Assembly: GCF_000717335.1 (NCBI RefSeq)
Contig: NZ_JNYZ01000011.1
Coordinates: 186,001-250,000, forward strand
Length of the DNA: 64,000 bases
Source of the DNA: Amycolatopsis jejuensis
GTDB taxonomy: Bacteria; Actinomycetota; Actinomycetes; Mycobacteriales; Pseudonocardiaceae
Direction of reading: 5' to 3'
In this document: positions 62,682 through 64,000 of the stretch, one piece after another
Numbering within the stretch: position 1 is the stretch's first letter
How the letters are laid out: each line of letters opens with the position of its first letter
The notes under the pieces: generated by a model
Told to the model about the DNA's origin: nothing
Database searches by the model: none
Seen by the model: only the letters and a program-made list of their open reading frames with translations
Program-made: the position numbers and the translations under genes

Positions 62682-63911
62682 ATGAGTACCCGCACCCCGG
62701 TGGCCGGCCTGCATGAACATGTAGGCTCCACCGTCTCGATCGCCGGCTGGGTACACCGCCGGCGCGTCCTGAAATCCGTGTCTTTCCTGGTGATCCGCGA
62801 CCGGACCGGTACCGCGCAGGCGGTGTTCGCCACCCCACCGGACGTCACGGAGGAAACCGTCGTACGCCTCACCGGGCGAGTGGTCACGAGCCCGTATGGC
62901 GTCGAACTGCGGGAACCAACGCTGGAAGTGCTTTCGGAGGCGGTAAAACGGCCACCGTTCGACCTTTACCGCCCCACTGTCCCGGCAACTTTGCCGGTAA
63001 TACTGGACAATGCCGCAGCGGCCCTGCGACATCCACTGCTGCGCAAGCGATTCGAACTTGCCGCCGCAAGCGTGGCCGCCTTCCGCCGGGCACTGGACAC
63101 CCGCGGATTCACCGAAATCCACACCCCGAAAATCGTTTCCACCGCAACGGAATCCGGCGCGAACGTGTTCCAGCTGGACTACTTCGGCCGCCCCGCATAC
63201 CTCGCGCAATCACCGCAGTTCTACAAACAGGCGATGGTCGGCGTATTCGAGCGGGTGTACGAGGTCGGGCCGGTATTCCGAGCGGAACCACACGACACCG
63301 CACGGCACTTGGCGCAGTACACCAGCCTGGACGCGGAGCTGGGTTTCATCACCGACCACCGCGACGTAATGGCCGTATTGAGAGACGTCATCGCCGAGAT
63401 GGCCACGGCCGCCGGACCGGATGCACCCTCGGTCCCTGCTGAGATCCCATCACTGGATTTCGCTGCAGCGCAAGAACTCCTGGCCCACCACACCGACGAA
63501 GACCCCCGAGGCGAACCGGACCTGGCCCCCGCACACGAACGCTGGCTGTGCAACTGGGCCGCACGCGAACACGGCTCGGAATTCCTGTTCGTAACCGGCT
63601 ACCCCATGGCGAAGCGCCCGTTCTACACCCACCCGGCCCCAACGGACCCCACCAAGTCGAACAGCTTCGACCTGCTCTTCCGCGGCCTGGAACTGGTAAC
63701 GGGCGGCCAACGACGCCACCGATACGCCGACTACCTCACCGCACTGGGCGACACCGCCGACCAGTACAACCTGGACGCCTTCGCCTATGGCATGCCACCC
63801 CACGGAGGCTTCGCCATCGGCTTGGAACGCTGGGTCGCGCAAGTCCTCGACGTACCCAACATCCGCAGCACCACCCTCTTCCCGCGGGACCTGCACCGCC
63901 TGACCCCCTGA
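62682..63911 (+). CDS. aspS2: archaeal-type aspartyl-tRNA synthetase, probably non-discriminating
   Basis: A 409-aa class IIb synthetase, much shorter than the ~590-aa bacterial AspRS expected elsewhere in the genome. The N-terminal OB fold has AGWVHRRRVLKSVSFLVIRDR; His25 follows WV where archaeal discriminating enzymes have Trp, and a Pro occurs near the second selectivity position (TSPYG), both suggesting charging of tRNA-Asn with Asp. Motif 2 (VFRAEPHDTARH) and motif 3 (GGFAIGLERW) are intact, and the end FPRDLHRLTP is typical. GGAG 5-6 nt upstream supports ATG 62682. A GatCAB step would be needed to form Asn-tRNA. Confidence 0.88.
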   Translation: MSTRTPVAGLHEHVGSTVSIAGWVHRRRVLKSVSFLVIRDRTGTAQAVFATPPDVTEETVVRLTGRVVTSPYGVELREPTLEVLSEAVKRPPFDLYRPTVPATLPVILDNAAAALRHPLLRKRFELAAASVAAFRRALDTRGFTEIHTPKIVSTATESGANVFQLDYFGRPAYLAQSPQFYKQAMVGVFERVYEVGPVFRAEPHDTARHLAQYTSLDAELGFITDHRDVMAVLRDVIAEMATAAGPDAPSVPAEIPSLDFAAAQELLAHHTDEDPRGEPDLAPAHERWLCNWAAREHGSEFLFVTGYPMAKRPFYTHPAPTDPTKSNSFDLLFRGLELVTGGQRRHRYADYLTALGDTADQYNLDAFAYGMPPHGGFAIGLERWVAQVLDVPNIRSTTLFPRDLHRLTP

Positions 63912-63920
63912 CCCCCTGAC

Positions 63921-63975
63921 GTCCGTGAAGGCCACCTTCACGGAATCTGATTCCGTGAAAGTTCCCTTCACAGCC
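63921..63975. repeat. 55-bp palindromic repeat, copy 4
   Basis: It begins 10 bp after the synthetase stop. It is the most diverged copy (GGCCACCTTCACGG in the left arm, GAAAGTTCCC in the right). The location again suggests a terminator role. Confidence 0.8.
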
Positions 63976-64000
63976 TTCCCCCACCACCCAAGCCGCACGC

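Overview
The window is high-GC actinobacterial chromosome, most probably from Amycolatopsis or a close relative in the Pseudonocardiaceae (inference from gene content; no species claim). Supporting signs are the order tig-clpP1-clpP2-clpX followed by valS, folC, a DUF4233 gene and ndk, which is the order I know from Mycobacterium; two mycothiol-type maleylpyruvate isomerase family proteins; an LCP cell-wall protein; paired ClpP subunits; XRE/DUF5753 and DUF397 proteins; and Tat-exported enzymes. No prophage, integrase, CRISPR array, rRNA or confident tRNA was seen.

Layout. 1-4.2 kb: an exported phosphodiester glycosidase (cut by the window edge), a mycothiol-type enzyme and a decayed regulator/SDR pair. 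4.2-15.5 kb: ndk, a PhoD phosphatase, a GNAT protein, DUF4233-folC and valS on the minus strand, interrupted by plus-strand methyltransferase, SGNH hydrolase and alpha/beta-hydrolase genes. 16-24.5 kb: MarR-MFS, a YdeP-type molybdenum oxidoreductase, a broken GAF/Fis regulator, a flavin monooxygenase and an LCP protein. 24.6-33.7 kb: regulator-centred modules (GntR with SDR-VOC; ArsR-like with MFS; OFA transporter plus 36-aa partner facing fdhD; TetR facing a carotenoid oxygenase; an esterase). 34-39 kb: the ClpXP/trigger-factor block. 39-45 kb: kinase, orphan histidine kinase, two membrane glycosyltransferases, a PP2C-like protein and DUF2127. 45.7-50.7 kb: a repeat-rich accessory stretch with small zinc-binding proteins, a DUF397 protein and shared palindromes. 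50.8-60 kb: XRE, methyltransferase, phosphoribosyltransferase, an intact XRE/SDR pair, an amidohydrolase, an arsR-SRPBCC-DHFR operon and an alkaline phosphatase. 60-64 kb: a ROK regulator facing xylA, then an archaeal-type aspartyl-tRNA synthetase behind a T-box leader.

Most notable. (1) A T-box riboswitch that looks translational, upstream of a non-discriminating-type AspRS2. (2) Three places where a gene's last codons, including its stop codon, recur as a degenerate tandem array immediately downstream. (3) A 55-bp palindrome present four times, one copy sitting where the helix-turn-helix of a broken regulator should be, plus a second ~90-bp repeat family. (4) Perfect inverted repeats beside several local regulators (MarR, TetR, two ArsR-like, ROK), giving a set of predicted operators. 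(5) A perfect TGGAATATTCCA palindrome, plus one near-perfect copy, in front of two genes of the DUF397/XRE stretch.
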